The notes: a model not told the origin generated them from the sequence alone. Shown: positions 45,701 to 54,470, counted from the first letter of the stretch. The stretch is 64,000 nucleotides of DNA from JACQPU01 sp039961715 (GCA_039961715.1 JABRVW010000067.1:1-64000), one strand, 5' to 3'. Numbers and translations are program-made.

Positions 45701-45825
45701 AGGAAATGCTCGGTCTCCAACGTTCTCCAGGTTAGCTCAGTGTGCGGCATGGCATTTTGTGCTTCGGAGAGCGAGGCAGAGACGGCCACAACCACAAAAA
45801 GTATGGCTCCCATTCGTCCTGTCAT
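42751..45825 (-). CDS. Gluzincin-type peptidase / TolB-like propeller / Omp85-like barrel fusion
   Basis: 1024-aa exported protein with three parts. (1) About 20-260: gluzincin metallopeptidase-like domain with HEFVH (H125, E126, H129) and the third ligand E185 in PSWFAEGTAQY. (2) About 320-610: PD40/WD40-like propeller blades (LSPDGTRIAFAYG, WSPDGTRIVFGYS, FSPDGLLYFSSD). (3) About 650-1024: outer-membrane barrel with GLTGMRGYPFYSLGGN, where R891-G892-Y893 matches the VRGF/Y loop-6 motif of Omp85 proteins. It would place a protease and propeller in the periplasm on an outer-membrane barrel. ATG overlaps the preceding lipoprotein stop. Confidence 0.82.
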   Translation of the reverse strand: MTGRMGAILFVVVAVSASLSEAQNAMPHTELTWRTLETEHFLVHVHDGALRTGQLVAAIAESAYVPVTGMYRHEPDQKVSIVVRDHDDYSNGAAYFFDNKIEIWAPAMDFELRGIHPWLQNVVTHEFVHIVQIQTAMKLGRRLPALYLQWFGYESERRPDVLYGFPNVLVSYPFSFFLVPSWFAEGTAQYNHPSLTYDFWDTHRDMMLRMSILEDRLLSWEEMAVFGKNSLGNESAYNAGFSIVQYIAETYGPETLERISRSLASISRITIDGAIVDVLGKSGEDLYNEWRDAKKELYRAVKESIGPVREGIRIEEEGFGNFYPVFHPDGRSVFYVSNKGKDSFGASSVYRYDLERKESKLVVHNVRSTLSVTPNGRTLVYARISGDNPHWSRWSDLYSYDLLTGKEVRITHGLRAFNPRLSPDGTRIAFAYGSDGTLNVGTCALDGTDVRRLTDVPPGTQVYTPAWSPDGTRIVFGYSNGHGQSLAQVSSLGGEVHIIAADGDCRNPSFSPDGLLYFSSDRTGIFNIYSMNPETGKTSRVTNALGGAFLPSVNAAGDLVYASYSSSGYSVAWMPASDQRLESVRGSTLTRDQQPSTDDEARFADPGNGMTGRDYRHTFSSLSIFPVLRVDTYNPLNRGLDALKAGLYASSYDMLDKLSLFAGAMVNRRFERDLALVFEYRDKLPLFSAAGLEPALTLEVYNLTRKTSTTFFLEPSPEPISPEITYNLFEFTLSLRQPVIQERTHLKASYTLSRYSADIGAFINPNPPVTLVPAFRNTYFVGNAFGVQVSGDYRDQGVDSEINPTGRSLLLRYVYEINKFNPEGEFDISSGIAVPVYQTFAFHRAELQWNEYLALPFPRHTLSLSVRAAGIIGKTVDGFFDFYAGGLTGMRGYPFYSLGGNTNAAANLTYRLPISRDLGFRILQLSFTKLFFSVFADVGNAWTGEMPDFSDWKTDAGFEVRLEAFSFYAYPTRFFFSGAYGFDDFTRTFAGTPVRYGREWRWYFGILFGFELSQWGSPLARWDR

Positions 45826-46484
45826 CGGACTCGCACCAGCAGCCGTTTCGTTTGGTTCAATTCCAACACAACGGAGTACACGTACGTATTAGCCCCGACG
45901 GTAAACTCGAGGTAGGCAAGGTTTTGAATTCTGTAGTTTCCAAGAAAAGCATCGGCTCCGCTGTAGAGTGGGGCGGGGTAGTAGCCAACGGGGAGAAGAT
46001 TGTCGGGGATGATGAAAACCCCGTTGGTGTCGGTGGTTGCGGAAACATGCCCGTCGACCACTACGGTGTACGAGTGACGTGTTGACCCGTTGACAGTGTA
46101 TCGCACGAAATAGATGCCGCTCGGCACAAGGGCGCCTGCGCTGTTCCGTTTGTTCCATTGCACGAGGAGGCTGGTCCCGACAGGCGTTCCCGCGTACAAG
46201 GACCGGACATGACCACCGGCCAGATTGTACACGTCGACGAGAACAAACTCCCCCGGCGATTGCAGAACATACTCCCTCTGGGGAACGGGCGACCCGCTGA
46301 CGTACTCGGTTCCGTAGAAGAGCCGGATTCCGAGTCCGGCAATTGGATTATCCAGCCCGTCGAGAACGGTCCCGACAATTCTGTATCCCTCGGTTCCTTC
46401 ACGCACGTCGAGGAGGTTTATGTCGCGGCAACCGCTCACGAGCGCCACGGTGAGGCCCAGAACAAGTCGCATAGACAATTTCAT
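45822..46484 (-). CDS. Lipoprotein with FlgD-like / carboxypeptidase-regulatory-like domains
   Basis: 220-aa lipoprotein; VALVSGC is a good lipobox. Residues 30-60 look like a carboxypeptidase-regulatory-like beta unit (YRIVGTVLDGLDNPIAGLGIRLFYG). Residues 75-145 look like a FlgD-type Ig-like domain (FVLVDVYNLAGGHVRSLYAG, ALVPSGIYFVRYTVNG), related to T9SS sorting domains but placed internally. A second regulatory-like unit follows (HVSATTDTNGVFIIPDN). The start overlaps the stop of the M6-like gene by 4 bases. It may help the secreted neighbours at the outer membrane; role unknown. Confidence 0.8.
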   Translation of the reverse strand: MKLSMRLVLGLTVALVSGCRDINLLDVREGTEGYRIVGTVLDGLDNPIAGLGIRLFYGTEYVSGSPVPQREYVLQSPGEFVLVDVYNLAGGHVRSLYAGTPVGTSLLVQWNKRNSAGALVPSGIYFVRYTVNGSTRHSYTVVVDGHVSATTDTNGVFIIPDNLLPVGYYPAPLYSGADAFLGNYRIQNLAYLEFTVGANTYVYSVVLELNQTKRLLVRVR

Positions 46485-49400
46485 TTGACAACCGCAATCT
46501 TGATCACAACGGCTTCCTGTTTTCCGCCGGCAACTGCCTCGATGCGTGCAAGGTACACCCCGCTGTCAATACCGGACACATCCCAGGACAGTTCCTCATC
46601 CGCTCCTCCAGACGATGTCCCCTGCAATTCAGCAACGATCCTGCCGGCAAGGGTCATGATCGTGACAGAGATGCGCGCGGGATCCGACGTATAGTAGCGA
46701 ATCCTCGTCGTTTGGCCGTACACGGGATTGGGCCAATTATAGACCCTTTCCCGCGGAAGAAACACGTCCGACAGCGGTGTTGTTCCGCTCGCGGAGAGCA
46801 TGGAGGCGGAGACTTTCTCCGGCGATCCTCGCTCCTGCAGCCATTGACCTTCGATGTCCGTAAATGGCCGCGCGATCTCCCACACATCCAGGCCTCCGTT
46901 GCCGGAGGACACAGCAAATCGTACGTCTCCGGTGGGAGAACGAAACAGGGCGGGCGTCGAAGGCGAGACGCCACTCACCTGCAGGCTTAGATCCCGGATC
47001 AACCGACCGTTCCCCGAAAGCGCATGGAGGACTCCGTCCGTCGTCAGCACGATCACATCGAGCTTGCCGTCCCCCGATACGTCGGCAACAAGGGGCTCCG
47101 TTGCAATGTCCGTGCTGAACTGAACCGGATATCCGTCGAGAAGGAATCCGCGCTCATTCACGGCCAACAACCACGATTCCGCCGCGACGAGGACATCAAG
47201 CACTCCGTCGCGATCGAGGTCTGTCGGAACCACATGCCGTACTGTACCCAACGTGCGGCTTAGAGGAAATCGTTGGAGATCGATTCGAAAAAAAGAGCCA
47301 GGCACCAAGTACCTGTATGAGGAAAGCACAAGCGGGTCCTCAAGGACCAGGAGAATATCCGATCCCCCGAACCTCACTCCCCTCAAGACGTTTGCTTGCG
47401 GGGCGGAGAGAGGAACCGTCCACGTTCCATCAGTGAGCGCGGAAGGCGTCAGGGCAACAATGGAAGGTGTGCCGGAGGACGGCAAGGCGATGACCTCCGC
47501 GATGCGATCAGGCGCTATCGCCTTCAGATGATGTGTCCCATCGTCGAGTCGAATCGTCACGAGGTTACCGCCTTGCGTGCCTGCAAATGCATGTGGGATA
47601 CCTGCTGAATCCGCAATGATCGGCCCCGCTGTGACAGGCTCGCCGGGAGCAAAGGCGGAAACCGTGGTAAGATCAAAGAGGCCATCACCGTTGGAGTCAG
47701 CGATCGTTCGGACCGTAATGGCGCTGTCGCTCACCGTAACAAGCGAGGTCGGAACACCCTCCCGCACCGCCATATGTCGAACGGACGGTTCCAATCCGAT
47801 CAACCCGTTCGCCGAATCGGTTCGTGACACCCCTGTCAATGTGACTGAAGAAACTCCGTTCACGCCTGCCCAGTACAATCCGGAATCCGTAACAGCGATG
47901 CGCACGTGTTCAGGTCCGCCAATGGGCGTCGTTCGGAACACGCGCCGCACAAGATCCCCACCCTGGGAAACAAGCACAGTCATGACCGGTCCCCGCGGAC
48001 TGAAGTTCCGGACTCGTACGAACGTTGGAAATCCGGAATTCGCCCTGCTGTCGGGATACGTTGAGCTCCCAAACTCGTTGGTGTAGACGGGCGAAGCGTT
48101 TCCGCCAAACCAGAAATCCAGCGGCCACCCGTTCTCTGTTCCGCTCCCCGGTTCGAGGAGATCGTACGGAACGCCAATGTCCTGAGATCCGTCCGCTTCC
48201 TCGAGATCCACCGTCCGCCTGTGTGGATCGGCATTTAAGGTGTTGGTTGAGAGTTTCTGTGCCAGGTCAGATTCATCGATGTGCCAGATCAGGATTCCTC
48301 CGCCCTCATAGCCCGCCTCCAGCGTCGATCCGGGAAGGGCCCAGTCGAAGTCTTCAGCGTCTATGAGGGAGCCATGGATGGCACTGAGGTCGTTGAATGC
48401 AAACCCTGCCGTATCCCCGCCAAAATGGAGGACCTCGATCTGTCCGTTCCGGAAGAGGCTCAGGGTCTGCCCGTTCCCGAGCGGATCACGGCTTCGATTC
48501 TCAACCAGAAAGTACTCTGTTGCGGAGACCGGGATCTTGTATACTGTATCCGGCCCGGCTGAAGCACCGCTTGCGGCGGGAACGGACAACGAAACGCTTC
48601 CGGCATCAACGGTGACGGGTGTGGACCATCCAAGTAAGATCTTTTCCCACGCCGAAGGCTCGGGGGGAAGAACACCCTGATAGGCAAAGATGGCCGCTCC
48701 GTCCATCAACCCGAACTGGCCGATGCCCGAGCGTCCCGTGGAGGTGTCAAACAGGTCCGGCAGGCCAAGATAGCTTCCAAAGGACGCGGCCAGAAGGCCG
48801 TTGATTCCCAACTGAAGCGTATCGGGCGTGGAACCCAACGCAAAAACGCGCGTCTCTGTCTCGGGCAGGATCATGCTGTTGGTGATGTGGAATCCCCCGC
48901 CGTTGACGGGGACGCCCGGGTACAGGGGATCCTTCAGAAACGACCTCAAGGTTTGGAGATTGATGGTAATGGATGGAATGTCATGGGGGGCGGGATCGAA
49001 TCCCAGCAGCTGGACAAGATCAATGTCCCTGCCGGCTCCTGCATGAAAAACGATGAAAGCATCATACGAGGAAAACGGAAAGGCCGGTCGTGCGGCATCG
49101 GCGGCCTTCCAACCGTCAACCATCAATGCGGCCAGTTTGCCCACATCATCGTTTCCTTGAGGCGAGTATGCGGCCATGGAGTCGGGAAGCGTGACCACCA
49201 CCGGAAACAGTTCCCCCTGAACATCCAGGGCGCCGTTTGAGACTTTGTTGAAGTAGTTCGCGAGGAACAACAGTTTTGAGGCAAAGTAGGCCGAGTCGTG
49301 AGGCGGGGGATCGATCTGGAGCGCCGGGCCCGACGTGAGAAATCTTCCCGTGCCGCTTGTTCTCGGATCCATGTCCTCCTGAAACTCCACCATCAGACCA

Positions 49401-49540
49401 AGGACGCGGACTGTCTGCGAAGCGGTCATCGCAGCAGAAACGTGGATGAGCGGACGATGACGCAGTAGCATCGGGTGTTGGGATGCCGCTGTCGAGAAAC
49501 AAAGAACGACCGTCAGGGCAACAAACCGAATCTGTCTCAT
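46481..49540 (-). CDS. M6-like (immune inhibitor A) protein with lost zinc motif and T9SS sorting domain
   Basis: 1019-aa secreted protein. Signal MRQIRFVALTVVLCFSTAASQ (ATG 49540; a GTG at 49594 lies within porV). Residues about 80-440 follow the M6 peptidase layout: YFASKLLFLANYFNKVSNGALDV, GLPDLFDTSTGRSGIGQFGLMD and ILIWHIDESDL. At the place of HExGH the sequence is ASFGS (about 251-255), so the zinc ligands and catalytic Glu are missing; the frame is intact. A VCBS/FG-GAP-like propeller region follows (DLDRDGVLDVLVA). The end is a T9SS type A sorting domain (NWPNPVYGQTTRIRY, SGVYLARIEA). Likely a surface-displayed binding protein. Confidence 0.82.
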   Translation of the reverse strand: MRQIRFVALTVVLCFSTAASQHPMLLRHRPLIHVSAAMTASQTVRVLGLMVEFQEDMDPRTSGTGRFLTSGPALQIDPPPHDSAYFASKLLFLANYFNKVSNGALDVQGELFPVVVTLPDSMAAYSPQGNDDVGKLAALMVDGWKAADAARPAFPFSSYDAFIVFHAGAGRDIDLVQLLGFDPAPHDIPSITINLQTLRSFLKDPLYPGVPVNGGGFHITNSMILPETETRVFALGSTPDTLQLGINGLLAASFGSYLGLPDLFDTSTGRSGIGQFGLMDGAAIFAYQGVLPPEPSAWEKILLGWSTPVTVDAGSVSLSVPAASGASAGPDTVYKIPVSATEYFLVENRSRDPLGNGQTLSLFRNGQIEVLHFGGDTAGFAFNDLSAIHGSLIDAEDFDWALPGSTLEAGYEGGGILIWHIDESDLAQKLSTNTLNADPHRRTVDLEEADGSQDIGVPYDLLEPGSGTENGWPLDFWFGGNASPVYTNEFGSSTYPDSRANSGFPTFVRVRNFSPRGPVMTVLVSQGGDLVRRVFRTTPIGGPEHVRIAVTDSGLYWAGVNGVSSVTLTGVSRTDSANGLIGLEPSVRHMAVREGVPTSLVTVSDSAITVRTIADSNGDGLFDLTTVSAFAPGEPVTAGPIIADSAGIPHAFAGTQGGNLVTIRLDDGTHHLKAIAPDRIAEVIALPSSGTPSIVALTPSALTDGTWTVPLSAPQANVLRGVRFGGSDILLVLEDPLVLSSYRYLVPGSFFRIDLQRFPLSRTLGTVRHVVPTDLDRDGVLDVLVAAESWLLAVNERGFLLDGYPVQFSTDIATEPLVADVSGDGKLDVIVLTTDGVLHALSGNGRLIRDLSLQVSGVSPSTPALFRSPTGDVRFAVSSGNGGLDVWEIARPFTDIEGQWLQERGSPEKVSASMLSASGTTPLSDVFLPRERVYNWPNPVYGQTTRIRYYTSDPARISVTIMTLAGRIVAELQGTSSGGADEELSWDVSGIDSGVYLARIEAVAGGKQEAVVIKIAVVK

Positions 49541-49572
49541 CCGAACCCGCCAGGTTCCGCGCAACTCCCCGA

Positions 49573-50685
49573 TCAGAACGGCGATTGCTCCCACGTCATC
49601 ATCAAAGTGAATCGAAGCGTTTCTCCGAGGGGATGATTTCGCTCAAACGCGTCGATATAGCTGAAATCGAAGCCGTAGATATCATATCGCAATCCAGCTC
49701 CGAACGTCATAAACTTTCTGTTTCCGTATTTCGGATCCTCGTAGAAGTACCCGATCCTCATCGCGATGAGTTTCGGCGAGCCATACCAATATTCCAATCC
49801 CATGCTCGTGGTGATATCGCGAAGTTCCTCCCTGAGGGATTTGTCCACCCACGAATAGTAAACGGCCCGATAGAAAGGATCTGTCTTCCCCTTGCTGTTC
49901 CGCCGGACGAGGAGTTTGTTGAAATCGAGAATATAGGTCAGATTATTGAATTCGCTCTGAATGACGTCGACGGAGAATCCCAGACGAAAATTCATCGGCA
50001 GAGGGTCCGCCTGCTCCTCGTCGATGTAGGTCAGGCTCGGACCAATGTTCGAAAGGTTCACACCGATCCCGACTGCATCACGGAGGGTCGTTTCGGTGAA
50101 CGGGATTGTCACGTTCTGGGGCCGGTAGAGAAGCCCGATATCGAAACTGATGCCCGAGGCTGTACCGGTTCCCTTTTCCGCCTCGGTACCAAACGGTGCA
50201 AGGCGGCTGTGAATGAAGCGGGCGTTCACTCCCAGCCCGAGTTCATCCAGCACCCGCGTTGCATAACCGCCGGTGACCGCGAACTCGTATCCCTTGAAGC
50301 GGCCGATCTCTTCGGGACCCGTGGATGCCGTGCGGATGAATTCGCCAAGATTCAAATAGGTCAATCCTGCGGAGATCATGCCGTCGAACTCCGGTACTTC
50401 ATGCTTGAAGACCGTGTGAGCAATCCACAAGTCCGAAAGGCCGAACCCGGGCAGCCAGTTGGCATGGGAGATCGCAAGCTCGGTCCCCTTCTGGTAGGCA
50501 TAGCCGGCTGGATTCCAGTGAATGGCCCACACATCATCGGCGAGGCCTCCTCCGCCTTCGCCCATTCCGCTTGCCCGTGAATTCGGGGCGATCAGAAGAA
50601 ACGGGACCGCCGAGGTTGATACCTGGGCGACCAGCGAACCCGCCGAAACGCACAGGAGACAAAAGACAAAGCCAGGCTTCTTCAT
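49573..50685 (-). CDS. porV: PorV/PorQ family outer membrane protein, T9SS (PorV)
   Basis: 370-aa FadL-like outer-membrane barrel with signal MKKPGFVFCLLCVSAGSLVAQ (ATG 50685, GAGGAAGG upstream). The first mature residues FLLIAPNSRASGMGEGGGGLADD...IHWNPAGYAY are the hallmark of PorV/PorQ. PorV shuttles T9SS cargo from the translocon to the attachment complex; it is encoded next to the sortase gene porU, as here, and in front of a cargo protein. PorQ or another paralogue is possible, but the porU neighbour favours PorV. The 5' end is 71 bases from the porU stop. Confidence 0.85.
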   Translation of the reverse strand: MKKPGFVFCLLCVSAGSLVAQVSTSAVPFLLIAPNSRASGMGEGGGGLADDVWAIHWNPAGYAYQKGTELAISHANWLPGFGLSDLWIAHTVFKHEVPEFDGMISAGLTYLNLGEFIRTASTGPEEIGRFKGYEFAVTGGYATRVLDELGLGVNARFIHSRLAPFGTEAEKGTGTASGISFDIGLLYRPQNVTIPFTETTLRDAVGIGVNLSNIGPSLTYIDEEQADPLPMNFRLGFSVDVIQSEFNNLTYILDFNKLLVRRNSKGKTDPFYRAVYYSWVDKSLREELRDITTSMGLEYWYGSPKLIAMRIGYFYEDPKYGNRKFMTFGAGLRYDIYGFDFSYIDAFERNHPLGETLRFTLMMTWEQSPF

Positions 50686-50756
50686 AGAACCTTCCTCAGT
50701 GCACAATCAATAAATATAGGATTAATCGACGAACTTCAAAAATCTGCCGATGACTC

Positions 50757-53700
50757 TCACCGGATCCTTGCGAGCTTCCCGATCACCTCCCGTACCTTCG
50801 TTCTTGCAAGATCCCGCGTGACGATCTTGTAAAGATACACTCCATTGGCAATGTGATCGCCATTCTGATCGCGTCCGTCCCAGGGAACGGCAACAAATCG
50901 GTCCGTCACGGCCGGCGCGTTCAGGCGGGCGATCAGCCTCCCGGAAACCGTGTAGATTCTGATCTCCACGTCGATGGGGCTCGTGGAGCTACGCTGAAAC
51001 GTGAAGGTCGTGGATCCTGAAAACGGGTTCGGAACGTTGAATGCGTTGTATACGTCGACGTCCGAGACCCCTTTAACATCAAACCAGACCGCTTCCGACG
51101 CGGCGTTGTTGTACGTATCCCACGCCGTCACTGTCAGAAGCTGTCTGCCCTCGGGGAGGCCGCTCAGCGAGTACCGAATCTCTCCGCTTTGAAACGTGTC
51201 GAGATCGCCTTTGTAGTACTCGTTCAGTGTCAAGGACACGCCTGTACTGCCGAACGTGGCTTCAAGGCGGTGCCCCACGCCGGCCGTGGAGGTATTGATC
51301 CCGTTCTCATCGAACAACTTCACGATCAGCTCCGGGTCGGGGGGCACGATGTCTCCTGATCGGAATGATTCGTCCCCAAGGAATACGGAGATCTGCGGCC
51401 CGGTGGTGTCCGCCGACGCAGTCGAATCACTGCCCGCGACCAGGACATTCTCGGTATATCCTGCCACGTGGCCCAAGGACCCGGCCGCGTAAAACGCGAT
51501 GCGTGCCGGCGTCGTCTCGTACGAGATATCCCGCGGGATCGGAACGATAGCCTGGAACCGGCCGTCTCTCACGCTCACCTCTCCTCTATAGAGCAGACTC
51601 CCGGTGACCTCAAACTCGAAGCCTCCCCACTCCGGCACAACGATACGACGCCGGGCATCAAACACTTCCAGCAAAGCCGTCCCTGTAAAATCCGTCCACG
51701 CCGTGCTATCGGGCCTCAGCACACTCCCCGTAACCCCTGCCTTCTGGAGGGCTTTCACCTGTACCGGCGCGTTCACCGGATTCCCGTTCAGGCTGTCGAT
51801 ACGACCGGAATCAAAAGGCAGATTGAGCCGCATGGTGGGGTCACCGAGGAGATGGTACTTGAGGTCATTGAGCGAGAAATGGATCTGTTTCGTCCTGAAA
51901 AAAGCATCGCCAATCCGCGGCGGACGGCCATCGGGATCCCTCCGGAAAAATTCCGTGAAGAGCGCCTTATTGAATTGTGAGTTGTCGAACGAATAAACGG
52001 CTCTCGAGGCTGTGACCACGGCGATGGCGCCGCCCTCCCTCATCACGATCATCTTCTCGCCCGCGCTGACCTCGCCGGGGAGGTCATAGCGTGCGAAGTC
52101 ACAGGTCGCGGCCACAAGGAGAAACGGCCTGTCGGCGTTCCTCAGCTTCGGCAGGCTTTCTTCTCCGACGAACACCGCCTCGTGTGCCCATGATTGAGGG
52201 TTTCCGTGTCCGGTGTAGTTCAGAATCAGCGTCCCCTCGTTCATCGCACGGATGATCGCTTCATTGGCTTCAGGCTTTCTTCGCCCTGACGAGCTGTTGA
52301 CCGTCGGATACTCGACGATATAGATCTTCCGCTTGTCGATCCCATCCGGCGTGTTCAACCGTGACAGCTCATCGGCCTGCATGGTGTGGAGACCTCCGTC
52401 GTCTCCGGTTGACGTGAGCCCGTCGTCGGCCACAAACGTCACCCGGTTGCGCCAGGATCCCGAGGCGGCGGACAGATCATGGGAGATGATCTTGTCAACG
52501 ACTGCGCTCGCCTCCTCGACCGAAGACACGGGAAGCCTTCCCAGGGCGAGGGAAACGCGTTGGTTGCCGGCGGTGAGCCTTGCCAGCACGTCATCGCTCG
52601 CGTAGGAATTGATCTGATGAACCGATTCTGCGGACTCATACGGCGGGATTCTATTCGGTCGCGATTGGGCAATCCCCCTGTAATCGTAATGCCCGTCGCC
52701 GAACAGCAGAACGTACCTGGGAGAAGTGGTCCATTGCAGTGTCGCAAACGCCAGAAAATCCCTGATGGCGAGGGGGTCCGCCAACCCGCCCCCGAATTCG
52801 TCCACAATGGCTTCCAGAGGAATCACCACGACTGACAACGAGTCGTTCGTTCTTCGGTGCCCGGCAAGCCGTTCGGCTTCCGCGGCAAACTCGGCCGGCG
52901 TGATGATGATGAATTCTGCACCGTCCGTATTCTCGCGAAGACCGGCATGAGTCACTTTCGTGATCTCCGCCGGGGTCTTCAAGCCTGCAGGACCTGCCGC
53001 AAGAATCATCCGCGGAGCACCGGCAGTTCCTGCCATTTGAAACGTGTATGTTCCCACACCCGAAGAGCCCCCAACCACCCTCACCACGCTGTCGTGGTCG
53101 GTGACGTCAAAGACAAAAGGTGCCCCTGACGCAAACCCCGCAAGCGTGAATTGATTGACGGTGGAAGTATCCGGCGTCGGAAACATCAGCACATCATTGA
53201 CCGCCACAAGTTTTCGTCGATAATGGATCTCGATCCAATTCACCCACCCAATCCCGGTTTGCGTCTGGAACTCGATTCGAACATTGCTCTGATTTCCGCT
53301 CAAGGCCCCCGTCCGGATGAACGAAGCAACCGGGGCGACATAGGCATAGTTGGTCTCGAGCGACGTCAAGCTCACCGGAAAAATCGTAATCGGGCTTCCC
53401 AACGTCTGGCCGGTTTCACTAATCACAAACGATTCAGTGCGGCCTGTCCTTCCCAGCACCGCGATTTTGTAGGTCACAGGGCGTGTCGCGTCGACGCCAG
53501 GAAGCGGAATGCCGTAGGTCCGCGCGGGTGCTTCTGGGGTGAGCGGAAGACCGAACCATTCCCGTCCGGACTGGATCAGATTCACCCTGTCTTCCTCAAC
53601 GAACTCCATACCTGCGACGTCTTGTACAATAGAGGGGGCCGGGTTGTTCAGGGATGCCACCGAATCCATCTCTCGTCCCGCAAGTCCTCCAAAGGTGAGA

Positions 53701-54233
53701 AAATAGACATTATGCGTCGTGTAGGGATTCACAGTGTGGGAAAACCCGGAGCCGGCGGAGTACCTCCATTCCGAAACGCCCTTTCCGAAGAACACAATCG
53801 AGTCTTCAGGATCGAAAATTCCGTTTCCATTCAGGTCCACGATCATACGCCGCACTTCCTGGAGGCCATTCGGTCGCGGCTGTGCCGGATCTTCGGGAAG
53901 GGGCTGTCCGCCGTTTCCGAAGAGGCGGAAGGATTCGAAATTCAGAAACGCTTCCGGCATCACTCCAGCCGCCGCGAGCATTTCCCTGTCAAGTTTGTAC
54001 ACGCCGGTTTCATGGACGACGATCTTGTACCACTCTCCCTGACTGAACGATTGTTCTGAACGATTCTCGTTGCGGATTTGGCTGGCCGTTCTTCTTCCGC
54101 TATCGCGACCAAAGCGGAGATCGTCTCCGTTTGCGGCGAAAAGGCCCAACGGGACCAGCAAGAGAACCGTTGCACAGAGGCGCATAAACGAAAAAAGCCG
54201 GTGAGGGAACAATGCCCGCTCACTCGGCTTCAC
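50757..54233 (-). CDS. porU: Type IX secretion system sortase PorU (C25 gingipain family)
   Basis: 1158-aa C25-family cysteine peptidase that removes sorting domains from T9SS cargo and attaches the cargo to the surface. Catalytic His (H676, YTGHGNPQ) and Cys (C711, AATCDFARYD) are both present; the pre-domain has GEWYKIVVHETGVYKLDREML. C-terminal FlgD-like beta domain (VPNPFSGSTTFTF, GRDQNGDHIANGVYLYKI). Start: GTG 54233 has GGAAGGA just upstream; ATG 54185 is an alternative that begins at the signal (MRLCATVLLLVPLGLFAANG). A terminator-like hairpin lies exactly between the two. Followed by porV. Confidence 0.9.
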   Translation of the reverse strand: MKPSERALFPHRLFSFMRLCATVLLLVPLGLFAANGDDLRFGRDSGRRTASQIRNENRSEQSFSQGEWYKIVVHETGVYKLDREMLAAAGVMPEAFLNFESFRLFGNGGQPLPEDPAQPRPNGLQEVRRMIVDLNGNGIFDPEDSIVFFGKGVSEWRYSAGSGFSHTVNPYTTHNVYFLTFGGLAGREMDSVASLNNPAPSIVQDVAGMEFVEEDRVNLIQSGREWFGLPLTPEAPARTYGIPLPGVDATRPVTYKIAVLGRTGRTESFVISETGQTLGSPITIFPVSLTSLETNYAYVAPVASFIRTGALSGNQSNVRIEFQTQTGIGWVNWIEIHYRRKLVAVNDVLMFPTPDTSTVNQFTLAGFASGAPFVFDVTDHDSVVRVVGGSSGVGTYTFQMAGTAGAPRMILAAGPAGLKTPAEITKVTHAGLRENTDGAEFIIITPAEFAAEAERLAGHRRTNDSLSVVVIPLEAIVDEFGGGLADPLAIRDFLAFATLQWTTSPRYVLLFGDGHYDYRGIAQSRPNRIPPYESAESVHQINSYASDDVLARLTAGNQRVSLALGRLPVSSVEEASAVVDKIISHDLSAASGSWRNRVTFVADDGLTSTGDDGGLHTMQADELSRLNTPDGIDKRKIYIVEYPTVNSSSGRRKPEANEAIIRAMNEGTLILNYTGHGNPQSWAHEAVFVGEESLPKLRNADRPFLLVAATCDFARYDLPGEVSAGEKMIVMREGGAIAVVTASRAVYSFDNSQFNKALFTEFFRRDPDGRPPRIGDAFFRTKQIHFSLNDLKYHLLGDPTMRLNLPFDSGRIDSLNGNPVNAPVQVKALQKAGVTGSVLRPDSTAWTDFTGTALLEVFDARRRIVVPEWGGFEFEVTGSLLYRGEVSVRDGRFQAIVPIPRDISYETTPARIAFYAAGSLGHVAGYTENVLVAGSDSTASADTTGPQISVFLGDESFRSGDIVPPDPELIVKLFDENGINTSTAGVGHRLEATFGSTGVSLTLNEYYKGDLDTFQSGEIRYSLSGLPEGRQLLTVTAWDTYNNAASEAVWFDVKGVSDVDVYNAFNVPNPFSGSTTFTFQRSSTSPIDVEIRIYTVSGRLIARLNAPAVTDRFVAVPWDGRDQNGDHIANGVYLYKIVTRDLARTKVREVIGKLARIR
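54191..54230 (-). terminator. Terminator-like hairpin at the 5' end of porU
   Basis: On the minus strand AAGCCG-(A)-GTGAG / CTCAC-CGGCTT forms 11 bp with one bulged base, followed directly by more T (six in all). It lies upstream of, or within the first codons of, porU depending on the start used. With a second hairpin at 54253-54274 it could be an attenuator, or the 3' end of a small RNA. Confidence 0.5.
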
Positions 54234-54252
54234 AATCCTTCCGACATGACAA

Positions 54253-54274
54253 AGGCTGTTCCCGAAAGCAACCT
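54253..54274 (-). promoter_or_regulatory. Leader hairpin upstream of porU
   Basis: AGGTTG / CAGCCT, 6 bp with a 10-base loop (CTTTCGGGAA), about 20 bases before the terminator-like hairpin. It does not match a riboswitch class that I can name. The rest of 54275-54505 holds the divergent promoter area and no gene that I can see. Confidence 0.35.
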
Positions 54275-54441
54275 GAGCAAACGTGGGTGTTTGATCAGGA
54301 ACGAACCTTTACCAATGCGCGATAGGATCTTTCTTCTGTTATGAATTTGTACGCTTTACATCAATGTACGCCATAGCGTTTCGATAATCAACATGTTCGC
54401 CGGGGTCATACGGTGTGTACCTGGAACAGTCAAGATCGTCC

Positions 54442-54470
54442 TTGCAGTTCTGTCAAAAAAATGCTAAATT
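54442..54470 (+). promoter_or_regulatory. Candidate promoter of glgA
   Basis: TTGCAG, 17-base spacer, TAAATT; the start site would be about 29 bases before the ATG. A TATATA further down is too near the ATG to act as its -10. Confidence 0.4.

Noticed and set aside
48774..48800. Loss of the M6 zinc motif by frameshift or sequencing error
   Set aside because: The codons on both sides are in the same frame and match the family, so the change is by substitution.
54234..54420. Known riboswitch (c-di-GMP, TPP, cobalamin, THF) before porU
   Set aside because: I compared the core motifs from memory and none fits; only two simple hairpins are supported.
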